From an uncultured Paracoccaceae bacterium (GTDB lineage: Bacteria; Pseudomonadota; Alphaproteobacteria; Rhodobacterales; Rhodobacteraceae), in contig CALESR010000311.1 of the NCBI GenBank assembly GCA_937907485.1, positions 1 to 29,447 on the forward strand: DNA of 29,447 bases, written 5' to 3'. Under the pieces are notes generated by a model. The model searched no databases. It was not told where the DNA came from and saw nothing but the letters and a program-made list of their open reading frames with translations. Numbering within the stretch: position 1 is the first letter of the stretch; the number at the start of each line of letters is the position of its first letter. Positions 1-7,466 of this stretch are shown here, in pieces. Both the position numbers and the translations under genes were made by a program.

Positions 1-324
1 GCGCATCTCCAGCGACAGCATCAGCGAATTCTGCGCCAGATCTGCGGCGCAAAACCCCTCGGCGGCGGCAAAGATCATCGCCGTGGCGCGCGCCTTGTCC
101 TCAGGGCTGCGCCCACCGCGCAGTCGAACGGAAATGTCGATGAAGGCGTGATCCGGCTGTCCATCTGCGATCAGCACATGGTCGGCGGCATGGGCACGTA
201 CCCGCACCCCGGCGGGCGGAAACACCCCGCTGGCCACCGCCGCATCGCGCAGCACCGCCAGCAAGCCCGGCATGTTCAGCCGCCCCTCCAGATTGCGCGA
301 ATACTCCAGCGACAGATGCGGCAC
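1..324 (-). CDS. hpcD: 5-carboxymethyl-2-hydroxymuconate delta-isomerase (HpcD/HpaF), C-terminus cut by window edge
   Basis: The reading frame from a GTG at 324 runs open to base 1, giving 108 codons. The known E. coli enzyme is about 126 residues, so roughly the last 15-20 residues lie outside. The product begins M-P-H-L-S-L-E-Y-S, matching the family start in which Pro2 becomes the N-terminal catalytic base of the tautomerase superfamily after Met removal. The family isomerises 5-carboxymethyl-2-hydroxymuconate in homoprotocatechuate (3,4-dihydroxyphenylacetate) meta-cleavage, in the cytoplasm. A strong Shine-Dalgarno, GGGGAGGG, lies just upstream of the GTG, and no ATG gives the conserved Pro2, so GTG is chosen. 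It is divergent from hpaR, which is the usual arrangement for this pathway. The rest of the hpa genes should lie left of the window. Confidence 0.85.
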   Translation of the reverse strand, partial: MPHLSLEYSRNLEGRLNMPGLLAVLRDAAVASGVFPPAGVRVRAHAADHVLIADGQPDHAFIDISVRLRGGRSPEDKARATAMIFAAAEGFCAADLAQNSLMLSLEMR

Positions 325-338
325 GGCGCCCTCCCCTA

Positions 339-361
339 TTACTTGCTTTGTTAAGCGATAA
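339..361. promoter_or_regulatory. candidate HpaR operator (imperfect inverted repeat)
   Basis: The AT-rich element reads TTACTTGCTT on the left and TTAAGCGATAA on the right, forming an imperfect dyad in an otherwise GC-rich gap between hpcD and hpaR. It covers the -10 region of the promoter proposed for hpcD. MarR-family regulators typically bind such dyads of about 16-20 bp and repress the divergent catabolic genes. Assignment to HpaR is inferred from position only. Confidence 0.45.
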
Positions 362-376
362 CTGACCCACTGTCAA
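348..376 (-). promoter_or_regulatory. candidate sigma70-type promoter for hpcD
   Basis: On the minus strand a perfect TTGACA (-35, bases 371-376) is followed after 17 bases by TAACAA (-10, bases 348-353). The GTG start of hpcD lies about 24 bases beyond the -10. The -10 overlaps the dyad at 339-361, which is suitable for repression. The -10 matches consensus poorly, so confidence is moderate. Confidence 0.45.
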
Positions 377-418
377 CTCCCGCTTGATTTGCCCCCTCTG
401 CTCGGCCAAAGAGACCGC

Positions 419-862
419 ATGAGCAAAACCCCACTGCGCAAAACCACCCGCTCTCTGCCCATCGCGCTGTTGCGCGCCCGTGAAACCGTCATGGGCCCTG
501 TGCGCGAGATGCTGGCGAAAAGCGGCGTCAACGAGCAGAAATGGCGGGTGCTGCGGGTGCTCGACGAATCCGGCCCGCTGGATCAAAGCCTGCTGGCCGA
601 ACGCGCTTGCCTGCAACTGCCCTCGCTGACCCGCATCCTGCAGGCGATGCAGGATCAGGGGCTGGTGACGCGCCACACCGACGCGGCCGACCGACGCCGC
701 TCGATCGTCACCATTACTGACGCGGGGCTGGCGGTGATCGAGGCGCACGCCGCCGACAGCGTCGCCCTCTTTGCCCGGCTCGAGGAAACCTTTGGCCATG
801 ACCGGCTCGAACAGCTCCTCGACCTGCTCGAAGACCTCACCCGCACCGATACGCGCGACTGA
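419..862 (+). CDS. hpaR: HpaR-type MarR family regulator of homoprotocatechuate degradation
   Basis: This 147-residue protein has the MarR winged-helix layout: an N-terminal helix with LPIALLRARE, the EQKWRVLRVL helix, the recognition region LAERACLQLPSLTRILQAM, and the wing DRRRSIVTIT. The wording closely follows E. coli HpaR, in which the N-terminus reads IALLQARE and the core reads EQQWRIVRIL. HpaR represses the homoprotocatechuate operon and is relieved by pathway aromatics. The ATG at 419 is preferred over an in-frame ATG at 389 because family members begin just before this helix. The divergent isomerase gene supports the role. It ends 32 bases before the convergent folC stop. Confidence 0.85.
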   Translation: MSKTPLRKTTRSLPIALLRARETVMGPVREMLAKSGVNEQKWRVLRVLDESGPLDQSLLAERACLQLPSLTRILQAMQDQGLVTRHTDAADRRRSIVTITDAGLAVIEAHAADSVALFARLEETFGHDRLEQLLDLLEDLTRTDTRD

Positions 863-874
863 CCTCCCTGGCCT

Positions 875-891
875 TGTCCCAGTTAGGGGCA
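875..891. terminator. weak hairpin between convergent hpaR and folC
   Basis: TGTCCC and GGGGCA can pair (one G-U pair) around a 5-base AGTTA loop in the 32-base gap between the two convergent stop codons. There is no T-run on either side, so this is only a possible weak or Rho-assisted end signal. Confidence 0.25.
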
Positions 892-894
892 GTA

Positions 895-2169
895 TCAGGC
901 GTTTTCGCGCAGGATCGACCCCGCCAGATAGAGCGAGCCGCAGATCAGCACCCGCGCGCGCGGCTCGATCGCCACGATGCCGCGCAGGGCCTCGATCACC
1001 GAGGGCGCGGTGTGCGCGGTCAGACCGCCGCCGCGGGCGGCCTCGGCGGTGACGTCGGCGGGCAGGGTATTGGCCTCGCCGGGGATCGACACCGCCACCA
1101 GCGCGCGCGCGTGACCGCCGAGGGGTTCCATGAAGCCCTTGACATCCTTGGTGTTCAGCATGCCACAGATCAGCCAGGTCGGGCGCGGCGCCAGCCGGTC
1201 GAGCGTCGCCGCGATGGCATGACCCGCCGCCGGGTTGTGCCCGCCATCGAGCCACAATTCGACCTCGGGAGCGGCCTCGACCAGCGGCCCCTCGCGCAGG
1301 CGTTGCATGCGCGCGGGCCAGAAGGCGCGGGTCACCGCGGCCTCGCAGGCATCGGCGTCAAAGCCCAGCGCGCGCAGGCTGGCCAGTGCGGCGCCGGCGT
1401 TTTCGATCTGGTGCGGTCCGGGCAGGTTGGGCAGCGGCAGGTCCATCAGGCCGTTTTCATCCTGAAAGACCAGTCGCCCGCGATCCTCGAAGCTTTGCCA
1501 GTGTTGCCCTGCCGCCAGCAGCGGCGCGCCCAGACGGGCGGCCTTGGCCTCGATCACGTCGAACCCGTCGTCCTCTTGGGGGCCCACCACGCAGGGCACG
1601 CCGCGCTTCAGGATCCCGGCCTTTTCGCCAGCGATCTCGGGCAGGGTTTCGCCAAGGTATTGCTGATGGTCGATCGAAACCGGGGTAATCACTGTCAGGG
1701 CTGGTTTGGCAATGACATTGGTGGCGTCGAGTCGCCCGCCAAGGCCGACTTCCAGCAGCAGGTAATCGGCGGGCGTGCGGGAAAACGCCAAAAAGGCGGC
1801 GCAGGTGGTGATTTCGAAAAAGGTAATCGGCGCATCGCCATTGGCGGCATAACATTCGTCGAGCAGGTCCGTCAGCGCCTCTTCCGAGATCAGATCGCCC
1901 GCCACCCGGATGCGTTCATGGAACCGCGCCAGATGCGGCGAGGTATAGGCATGCACCGTCTTGCCTGCCGCCTGCATTCCGGCGCGGATCATCGCCTGCG
2001 TGCTGCCCTTGCCGTTGGTTCCGGCGATGTGGATGACCGGCGGCAGGCTTTCGTGCGGATTGCCCAACGCGGCCAGCAGTCGCCAAACCCGGTCGAGCGT
2101 CAGGTCGATGATCTTGGGATGCAGGGCCATCATCCGGGCGAGGATGGCGTCCGAGGGTCGGGTGCTCAC
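895..2169 (-). CDS. folC: bifunctional folylpolyglutamate synthase/dihydrofolate synthase
   Basis: This 424-residue cytoplasmic ligase of the Mur ligase superfamily has the FolC P-loop HIAGTNGKGST at about residues 47-57 and the LEVGLGGRLDATNV motif near residue 140. Further along are DGGHNP in the C-terminal domain and an ICGSLYLAG end typical of FolC. It adds glutamate to dihydropteroate and then to folates. The GTG start at 2169 overlaps the accD stop (GTGA, 2166-2169), so translation is probably coupled to accD. An accD-folC pair is common in proteobacteria, which supports both calls. The length is normal for the family and nothing is missing. Confidence 0.95.
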   Translation of the reverse strand: MSTRPSDAILARMMALHPKIIDLTLDRVWRLLAALGNPHESLPPVIHIAGTNGKGSTQAMIRAGMQAAGKTVHAYTSPHLARFHERIRVAGDLISEEALTDLLDECYAANGDAPITFFEITTCAAFLAFSRTPADYLLLEVGLGGRLDATNVIAKPALTVITPVSIDHQQYLGETLPEIAGEKAGILKRGVPCVVGPQEDDGFDVIEAKAARLGAPLLAAGQHWQSFEDRGRLVFQDENGLMDLPLPNLPGPHQIENAGAALASLRALGFDADACEAAVTRAFWPARMQRLREGPLVEAAPEVELWLDGGHNPAAGHAIAATLDRLAPRPTWLICGMLNTKDVKGFMEPLGGHARALVAVSIPGEANTLPADVTAEAARGGGLTAHTAPSVIEALRGIVAIEPRARVLICGSLYLAGSILRENA

Positions 2170-3071
2170 GGTTGCGGCTCAACCGGAGCGGTCGGCGCGG
2201 GCAGGTCGCCCTTGATCGCCGGAGACAGGCCCAGCAGCATGCGCAGGATGGTAATGAGTTCTTCGCGCATCTGCTTGCGATGCGTCACGCGGTCCAGCAT
2301 GCCGTGGTCGAGCAGGTATTCGGCGCGCTGGAACCCCTCGGGCAGTTTCTCGCGGATCGTCTGTTCGATCACGCGCGGCCCGGCAAAGCAGATCAGCGCA
2401 TTGGGCTCGGCGATCTGGATGTCGCCCAGCATGGCATAGCTGGCGGTGACACCGCCGGTGGTGGGGTGGGTCAACACGCAGATATAGGGCAGCCCGGCCT
2501 CTTTCAGCATCTGGATCGCCACCGTGGTGCGCGGCATCTGCATCAGCGACAGGATCCCCTCCTGCATGCGCGCCCCGCCTGCGGCGGCAAAGACGATCAG
2601 CGGCGCGTGCATCTCGATGGCGCGTTCGCAGGCGGCAATCAGCGCATTGCCGACATACATGCCCATCGACCCGGCCATGAAGCTGAAATCCTGCGCCGCA
2701 CAGACGACCGGTGTGCGGCCGATCTCGCCGGTGGCGACCAGCATGGCTTCACGCTCGCCGGTGGCCTTTTGCGCGGCCTTCATGCGCTCGGGGTATTTCT
2801 TTTGATCGCGAAAGTGCAGCGGATCAGTGACCGGCTCGGGCACCGGCACCTCGGCAAAGGTTCCGGCGTCAAACAGCGCCGTGAACCGCTCGCGCGGCGA
2901 GATCGCCATGTGGTGATTGCAGTTCGTGCAGACCTGCAGGTTGTCGCTCAACTCACGGTGGAACAACATGGTTCCGCATTCGGGGCATTTCGACCACAGG
3001 TTCTCGGGCACGTCACGGCGCGAGAACAGCGAGTTGATGGTCGGGCGAACGTAGTTGGTGATCCAGTTCAT
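2166..3071 (-). CDS. accD: acetyl-CoA carboxylase carboxyltransferase subunit beta
   Basis: AccD, with AccA, transfers carboxyl from carboxybiotin to acetyl-CoA, making malonyl-CoA for fatty-acid synthesis. The product is 301 residues from the ATG at 3071 (start MNWITNYVRP, typical of alphaproteobacterial AccD). An N-terminal four-cysteine zinc site is visible at Cys29, Cys32, Cys48 and Cys51. The crotonase-like core includes FMAGSMGMYVG, AAGGARMQEG and the THPTTGGVTASYAMLGD stretch. An upstream extension to 3146 is possible in frame, but it would run into the end of the preceding protease gene and lacks family similarity. The downstream folC gene overlaps by three bases. Confidence 0.96.
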   Translation of the reverse strand: MNWITNYVRPTINSLFSRRDVPENLWSKCPECGTMLFHRELSDNLQVCTNCNHHMAISPRERFTALFDAGTFAEVPVPEPVTDPLHFRDQKKYPERMKAAQKATGEREAMLVATGEIGRTPVVCAAQDFSFMAGSMGMYVGNALIAACERAIEMHAPLIVFAAAGGARMQEGILSLMQMPRTTVAIQMLKEAGLPYICVLTHPTTGGVTASYAMLGDIQIAEPNALICFAGPRVIEQTIREKLPEGFQRAEYLLDHGMLDRVTHRKQMREELITILRMLLGLSPAIKGDLPAPTAPVEPQP

Positions 3072-3127
3072 CGGCTGTCCCAAGGTTGCGGCCTCCAGAT
3101 AAGCCGGGCTGGCCGCGAATGCAACAT

Positions 3128-4015
3128 TCAGCGCCGTCGCAGCCACAGCCGACAGCCGAGCCAGACGACAACGAGCAGCGCCATGTCGGCCAGAATCAAC
3201 GGCGCCATCGCCTGCGGCGGCAGATCAGCGCCCGGAGGCCGCAGCAGCGCCAGTCCGTCCAGCGTGCCCGAGACATTCACCAGCAGCAGAACCATCACGT
3301 TGTTGGCGAAATGCAGCCCCCAGGCCAGCCCCAGCGCGCCCGACCGCGCTGTCAGGTCACCCGCGATCAGGCCAAAGAGCCCGGTGGCGGCGACCACCAG
3401 CCAGACAAGCGGCCCGGCCTCACCCGGATTGACATGCGCAAGGCCGAACAGGACCATCGGGACCAGCAGCCAGACCAGCGGGCTGGCGAATCGCGCCGCC
3501 AGATGGCCCTGCAGATACCCACGGAACACCGCCTCTTCGGCGCCCGTCTGGATCAGCACACCCAGCAACGCCAGCGGCAGCAACCGCAGCCAAAGGCCGG
3601 TATCGGCGGTCAGTGTCAGCGGCGGCAGCATCGGCGCCATTGCCAGCGTCAAGAGCCCACCGATCACCGTCATCGCCAGCACTCCGGCGACGAAATCGCG
3701 CAGCACCACGGGTGCGCGGCCAAAGAGCGACCACATCCCGCGCCGGTGCAGGAACCGCATCACCAGCCAAAGCCCGGCCCAGCCGCCCAGAAAGGTCGAC
3801 AGCAGCATGAGGACCGAAAGCGGATCGGCCCCCGCGCCGACCCGTGCCAGATGCATCTCCAACTGTTCGACGCCAAGTGCCAGCCAGATCACAGCGCCCA
3901 AACCCGCCATCCCGGCCAGATAAGCGGCCGCGATCACGCCCAGCCCCAGCGCAACGCGCCACGGCTGCGCCGTCGGCTGTGCCTGGGCGATCAGCGCGCC
4001 GTAGGCCGGGGTCAT
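3128..4015 (-). CDS. CPBP family intramembrane glutamic endopeptidase (CAAX protease-like)
   Basis: This hydrophobic protein of 295 residues has about eight predicted membrane segments. The three family motifs are present: EEAVFRGYLQ with Glu160-Glu161 and Arg165, FGLAHV with His194, and HFANN with His235 and Asn239. CPBP (Rce1-type, PF02517) proteins are intramembrane proteases or bacteriocin self-immunity factors, and substrates are usually unknown. The ATG overlaps the tag stop as ATGA, so the two are translated as a unit. The gene ends 56 bases before accD starts, so it may share a transcript with accD-folC. The family is clear; the substrate cannot be inferred. Confidence 0.85.
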   Translation of the reverse strand: MTPAYGALIAQAQPTAQPWRVALGLGVIAAAYLAGMAGLGAVIWLALGVEQLEMHLARVGAGADPLSVLMLLSTFLGGWAGLWLVMRFLHRRGMWSLFGRAPVVLRDFVAGVLAMTVIGGLLTLAMAPMLPPLTLTADTGLWLRLLPLALLGVLIQTGAEEAVFRGYLQGHLAARFASPLVWLLVPMVLFGLAHVNPGEAGPLVWLVVAATGLFGLIAGDLTARSGALGLAWGLHFANNVMVLLLVNVSGTLDGLALLRPPGADLPPQAMAPLILADMALLVVVWLGCRLWLRRR

Positions 4016-4599
4016 CGCAGTACCGGCCGCACGAAAGCCGCGCGCGCGGCCTCGGTCCTGGCGTGGTGGTGGCAGTCGGGCGCGTGGTCATTGACCATGC
4101 CGATCGCCTGCATGAAGGCATAGACCGTCGTCGGCCCGACAAAGGCCCAGCCGCGTTTCTTCAGATCCTTGGACAGCACCGAGGCCACCGCCTGCCCCTG
4201 ACCGGCGGCGGGTTCATGGCTCCAAAGATAGGCGGCAAAGCTGCGGGTCTGCTGCATGTCCAGCAAGCGGCGGGCGTTGGTGATCGTCGCCTCGATCTTG
4301 CCCCGGTGGCGCACGATGCCGGGATCGTCGAGCAGGCGCTGCACGTCGATGGCGCCGAAACCGGCGACCAGAACCGGGTCGAACCCATCGAAGGCCACCT
4401 GAAACCCTTCGCGCTTTTCCAGGATCAAGCGCCAGGACAGGCCGGACTGAAAGGCCTCCAGACTGAGCCGCTCGAACAGGTCGCGGTCATCGGCGACGGG
4501 CATTCCCCAGTCGTCATCGTGATAGGCGATATACTCGGGGGTCGAGAGGCACCACGCGCAGCGGAGCTTGCCGTCGGGTCCGGGCAGGGTCTGGGTCAT
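4012..4599 (-). CDS. tag: DNA-3-methyladenine glycosylase I
   Basis: Tag removes 3-methyladenine from alkylated DNA as the first step of base excision repair. The 195-residue product matches E. coli Tag (187 residues) throughout: RCAWC near the start, YIAYHDDDWG, FQSGLSW, IVRHRGKIEATI, KKRGWAFVGPTTVYAFMQA and MVNDHAPDCHHH at the end. Zinc ligands are expected in the RCAWC cysteine region, the YHDDDW histidine and the C-terminal His/Cys cluster. The ATG at 4599 has a good Shine-Dalgarno (AGAGGAA). A longer in-frame version to 4788 has no family similarity and would overlap divergent nnrU. The stop is coupled to the CPBP start. Confidence 0.95.
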   Translation of the reverse strand: MTQTLPGPDGKLRCAWCLSTPEYIAYHDDDWGMPVADDRDLFERLSLEAFQSGLSWRLILEKREGFQVAFDGFDPVLVAGFGAIDVQRLLDDPGIVRHRGKIEATITNARRLLDMQQTRSFAAYLWSHEPAAGQGQAVASVLSKDLKKRGWAFVGPTTVYAFMQAIGMVNDHAPDCHHHARTEAARAAFVRPVLR

Positions 4600-4669
4600 C
4601 GGTTCCTCTTGGCTTTGGGGCCACTGTCGGGGAAAATGCCGCCGGGGGCAATCGAACAAGGGGGCCGGA

Positions 4670-5332
4670 ATGGGTGGTTGGGGCGAGTTCGGTGCGGCGA
4701 TGACGGTTTTCCTCGCCTCGCATGCCCTCAGCGTCCGCCCGGCGATGAAAACACCGCTGGTCCGGCTGCTGGGCCGGGCCGGTTTCACTTTCGCCTATTC
4801 GGTGCTGTCGCTGGTCCAGCTGGGCTGGCTGATCGTCGCGGCGGGGCGCGCGCCCTGGGTTCCGCTGTGGCCGCTGGAGGACTGGATCCGCTGGCTTGCG
4901 GGCGCGCTGATGCTGGCCGCGTGTCTGGTGGCGGCGCAAGCGTTGATGGGAGCGAACCCGCTCAGCTTTGGCAGCCGGGCCGTGCCCTTTGACCCCGAAC
5001 GCCCCGGCATTGCCGGGCTCAGTCGGCATCCCCTGCTGCTGGCGCTGACCCTCTGGGCGCTGGCGCATCTGCTGGCCAATGGCGACCTTTCGCATCTGCT
5101 GTTGTTCGCGCCGATGGCCGGGTTCGCGCTGGCGGGCATGCCGATGATCGACCGACGCAAGCGGCGACAGATGCCCGACTGGGCCGCGCAAGCGCGCAAT
5201 GCGCCACTTCTGGGCTGTCCGCGCGGCGGTTTACCTTGGGCGCCGATGGTCGTGGGGGTCGCGTTGTGGCTGGGGCTGCTGGCACTGCACCCGCTGGTCT
5301 TTCGCGTCACGCCGCTGCTGATCGGGCGCTGA
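4670..5332 (+). CDS. NnrU family integral membrane protein
   Basis: A 220-residue membrane protein with about six hydrophobic segments. FLASHAL near the N-terminus, GLSRHPLLLALTLWALAHLLANGD in two pieces around residues 115-140, and the DRRKR loop are typical of NnrU (PF07298). NnrU was first linked to nitrite and nitric oxide reduction in Rhodobacter. Some members resemble the isoprenoid methyltransferase-like or NfeD-type membrane folds, and the biochemical activity is unknown. ATG 4670 has a GGGGGCCGGA leader and gives the family-like start GWGEF. No denitrification genes are present here, so this is probably a stand-alone copy. It is divergent from tag (70-base gap) and convergent with coxG (8-base gap). 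Confidence 0.85.
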   Translation: MGGWGEFGAAMTVFLASHALSVRPAMKTPLVRLLGRAGFTFAYSVLSLVQLGWLIVAAGRAPWVPLWPLEDWIRWLAGALMLAACLVAAQALMGANPLSFGSRAVPFDPERPGIAGLSRHPLLLALTLWALAHLLANGDLSHLLLFAPMAGFALAGMPMIDRRKRRQMPDWAAQARNAPLLGCPRGGLPWAPMVVGVALWLGLLALHPLVFRVTPLLIGR

Positions 5333-5340
5333 GCCCGCGC

Positions 5341-5856
5341 TCAATCACTGCCAAGCATCCGCTTGAACCAGCCCTTCTTGGGCGCCTCGCCGTCCACTGG
5401 TGTTTCGGCCTCTTTCGGCCCTTCGACCGCCTCGGCAAAGCGGTCAAAAAACTCGTCCGCCATCTTGCGGGCAAAACCGTCGATGATCCGGCTGCCCAGT
5501 TGCGCCAACTTGCCGCCGACCTTGGCCTCGACGGTATAGGACAGCCGCGTGCCCTCGCCCTCGGGCGCCAGTGTTACCTGCGCACCGCCCTTGGCGAAAC
5601 CGGCCGCGCCGCCCTTGCCCTCGCCGCTCAGCGTCAGGCTCTGGCCCTCGACAATGTCCGAAAACGTCACCGTCCCGGCAAAGCGCGCCTTGACCGGGCC
5701 GACCTTCTGCACGACCGCCGCCTCATAGCCGGTTTCCACCGAGCCCGAGATTTCCTCACAGCCCGGCACGGCGGATTTCAGCACCTCGGCGTTCAGCAGC
5801 GCCGCCCAGACCACGGCAGGCGGCGCGGCGATCAAACGGCTGTCGGTCATGTCCAT
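5341..5856 (-). CDS. coxG: CoxG-like SRPBCC family protein
   Basis: A 171-residue protein beginning MDMTDSRLIAAPPAVVWAAL, the standard SRPBCC/CoxG (PF06240) opening. It continues with AVPGCEEI, VGPVKARFAGTVTF and an amphipathic tail KKGWFKRML that could associate with the membrane. In CO-oxidising bacteria CoxG helps anchor CO dehydrogenase to the membrane. Many alphaproteobacteria also carry stand-alone copies. No coxMSL-type genes are in this window, so a role in CO oxidation cannot be assumed. Start ATG 5856 is preceded by GGGAGGG; a second ATG six bases downstream is also possible. Confidence 0.85.
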   Translation of the reverse strand: MDMTDSRLIAAPPAVVWAALLNAEVLKSAVPGCEEISGSVETGYEAAVVQKVGPVKARFAGTVTFSDIVEGQSLTLSGEGKGGAAGFAKGGAQVTLAPEGEGTRLSYTVEAKVGGKLAQLGSRIIDGFARKMADEFFDRFAEAVEGPKEAETPVDGEAPKKGWFKRMLGSD

Positions 5857-5967
5857 GGCAGGCCCTCCCTGGCAGATTTCGTCGCACCATAGGGGCAGGC
5901 GACGCGCGGCGAAAGGCGGCTTTCGTCTCTCAGACCTTGGTCGCAGAGACAGTGCACAGCGGCGGCT

Positions 5968-5995
5968 TTGCGGGCGGGCGGCGGGCTGCTATCTT
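5968..5995 (+). promoter_or_regulatory. candidate promoter for the response regulator gene
   Basis: TTGCGG (5968-5973) and TATCTT (5990-5995) are separated by 16 bases, in the 166-base gap between divergent coxG and the LuxR-type gene. The expected start of transcription would leave a leader of about 20 bases before ATG 6023. The match to consensus is partial. Nothing else was recognised in this gap. Confidence 0.35.
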
Positions 5996-6022
5996 GCACC
6001 TGACAACAGGGAGTGCCAGCCG

Positions 6023-6709
6023 ATGTCCGCCCCAGCCCCCGACCCGGCGCCTCTCGATGGCCGCTTTGCGCATGTTCTCATCATCGACGACCACCCGCTG
6101 TTTTGCGATGCTCTGACGCTGACCCTGCGCGGTGTTGCCGGCGTGGCCGAGGTTGATTGCGCCCATTCGCTGGGCGCGGCGCTTGACCGGCTGGAGCAGG
6201 GCAGCGCCCCCGACCTGCTGCTGCTGGACCTCGATTTGCCTGATGTGCAGGGTCTGGACGGCTTGCTGCGGCTGCGCGCGACGCGGCCAGAGGTTCCGGT
6301 TCTGGTGGTCTCCTCGATGGCCGAGGCCCGGCTGATCCGCGCGACACTAGCCGCCGGGGCCAGTGGCTTTGTGCCCAAGCACGCCGGGCGCGACAGTTTC
6401 CGCGCCGCCTTGCTGGCACTGGGGCAGGGTGAACGCTGGCTGCCCGAAGGCATGCCGCCCGACGAGGACGACTCGAGCGCGGAGGCCGTCGCCCGGCTGG
6501 GGCAACTGACCCGCCAGCAGGCCAAGATTCTGGAACTGCTGTGCATGGGGCGGCTGAACAAGCAGATCGCCTGGGAACTGTCGATCGCCGAAACCACGGT
6601 CAAGGCGCATGTCACGGCGATCATGCGCAAACTGGGCGTGCAAAGCCGCACCCAAGCCGTGCTGATTGCCCAGCAGACCCGCTTTGCGAGTTACCTGCCC
6701 GAGGGTTAA
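6023..6709 (+). CDS. LuxR/NarL-type two-component response regulator (orphan)
   Basis: This 228-residue protein has an N-terminal receiver domain with acidic Asp22-Asp23, phospho-acceptor Asp69 in LLDLDLPD, a conserved Ser pair at 97-98 and Lys119 in FVPK. A GerE/LuxR helix-turn-helix occupies about residues 160-222, with LTRQQAKILELLCMG, NKQIAWELSIAETTVKAHV and IMRKLGVQSRTQAV. ATG 6023 has a GGGAG ribosome site; upstream in-frame starts have no similarity. No histidine kinase gene is adjacent, so partner and signal are unknown. Its TAA overlaps the stop of the convergent TauE gene by four bases (TTAA). Confidence 0.92.
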   Translation: MSAPAPDPAPLDGRFAHVLIIDDHPLFCDALTLTLRGVAGVAEVDCAHSLGAALDRLEQGSAPDLLLLDLDLPDVQGLDGLLRLRATRPEVPVLVVSSMAEARLIRATLAAGASGFVPKHAGRDSFRAALLALGQGERWLPEGMPPDEDDSSAEAVARLGQLTRQQAKILELLCMGRLNKQIAWELSIAETTVKAHVTAIMRKLGVQSRTQAVLIAQQTRFASYLPEG

Positions 6710-7416
6710 GGCGCGTCGCCTGCCAACAGCCCGCGCAGCCCTGACCAAACCAGTTGCACCGCCAGCACCAACAATAGCGCGTTCAACACCTGTCGAAACC
6801 GCGCATCGCTGATCCGGTTCAGCACCTTCCCTCCGGCCCAGGTGCCAATCAGCCCGCAGCCCACCATCGCCAACAAAAATCCGGCCCAGGGCGCATAGGC
6901 AAAACCCAGCGCGCCAAAGGCCAGAACCTTCATCAGATGCAACAGGGTCTGCAGCGTCGCCAGGGTGGCGACATGCGCGTGACGGCCCAGATTCAGCGCC
7001 TTCAGATATGTGGTGACAAACGGCCCCGAGGCGCCAAAGACCATCGAGACCCCGGCGGTGATGAGCCCGGTGACAAAGGGCCAGTTGCGCATCCAGTCAG
7101 GAGCCCGCGCCAAAACCGTCCAGACCAGAAACCCGCCGACGCCGATCTGCACCCAAGCGGGCGGCAGGGTCACTGCAATACGCGCCACTCCCAGCGTGCC
7201 CAGCCCGGCACCCACCAGAAACCAGCCCAGCGCCGAGACATGCAGATGCCGCGCCATCAGCACCGACCGCCCGGCGTTCGAGCCAAATTGCACCACGCCA
7301 TGCACCGGGATCAGTGCGGCAGGCGGCAAGAGGCTGGCCATCACCGCCAGCACCAGCCCGCCGCCGCCGATACCGAACGCGATGGTGATGAACGACCCGG
7401 CAAAGCTGGACAGCAT
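6706..7416 (-). CDS. TauE/SafE family sulfite/organosulfur exporter-type permease
   Basis: The hydrophobic protein has glycine-rich FGIGGGGLVLAVMASLLPP near the start, HGVVQFGSNAGRSVLM, and the repeat-like GASGPFVTTYL in the second half. These are marks of the TauE/SafE family (PF01925), which move sulfite, sulfonates or related anions. ATG 7416 gives 236 residues but begins inside the first membrane segment. In-frame codons upstream encode a plausible N-terminus (IDLILPPDTSGWVTLGL) as far as a CTG at 7470 that overlaps the previous stop as CTGA with a GAGGTG site before it. The true start may therefore be CTG 7470 (254 residues). The gene is the last of a coupled unit with the dehydrogenase and the AbrB-like transporter. 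Confidence 0.85.
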   Translation of the reverse strand: MLSSFAGSFITIAFGIGGGGLVLAVMASLLPPAALIPVHGVVQFGSNAGRSVLMARHLHVSALGWFLVGAGLGTLGVARIAVTLPPAWVQIGVGGFLVWTVLARAPDWMRNWPFVTGLITAGVSMVFGASGPFVTTYLKALNLGRHAHVATLATLQTLLHLMKVLAFGALGFAYAPWAGFLLAMVGCGLIGTWAGGKVLNRISDARFRQVLNALLLVLAVQLVWSGLRGLLAGDAP

Positions 7417-7466
7417 CAGCCCCAGCGTGACCCATCCAGAGGTGTCCGGCGGCAGGATCAGATCGA

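Noticed and set aside
101..1255. 384-codon minus-strand frame over hpcD, hpaR and folC
   Set aside because: It overlaps three genes in other frames and has shadow-like Arg/Gly-rich composition.
874..2439. 521-codon open frame on the plus strand over folC and accD
   Set aside because: It lies antisense to well-supported genes, has low-complexity Gly/Gln/Arg-rich composition and no recognisable motif. Long antisense frames are expected at this GC content.
2172..3923. 583-codon open frame on the plus strand over accD and the CPBP gene
   Set aside because: Antisense shadow: composition is rich in Arg, Gln, His and Ser with no domain wording, while the minus strand encodes clear AccD and CPBP motifs.
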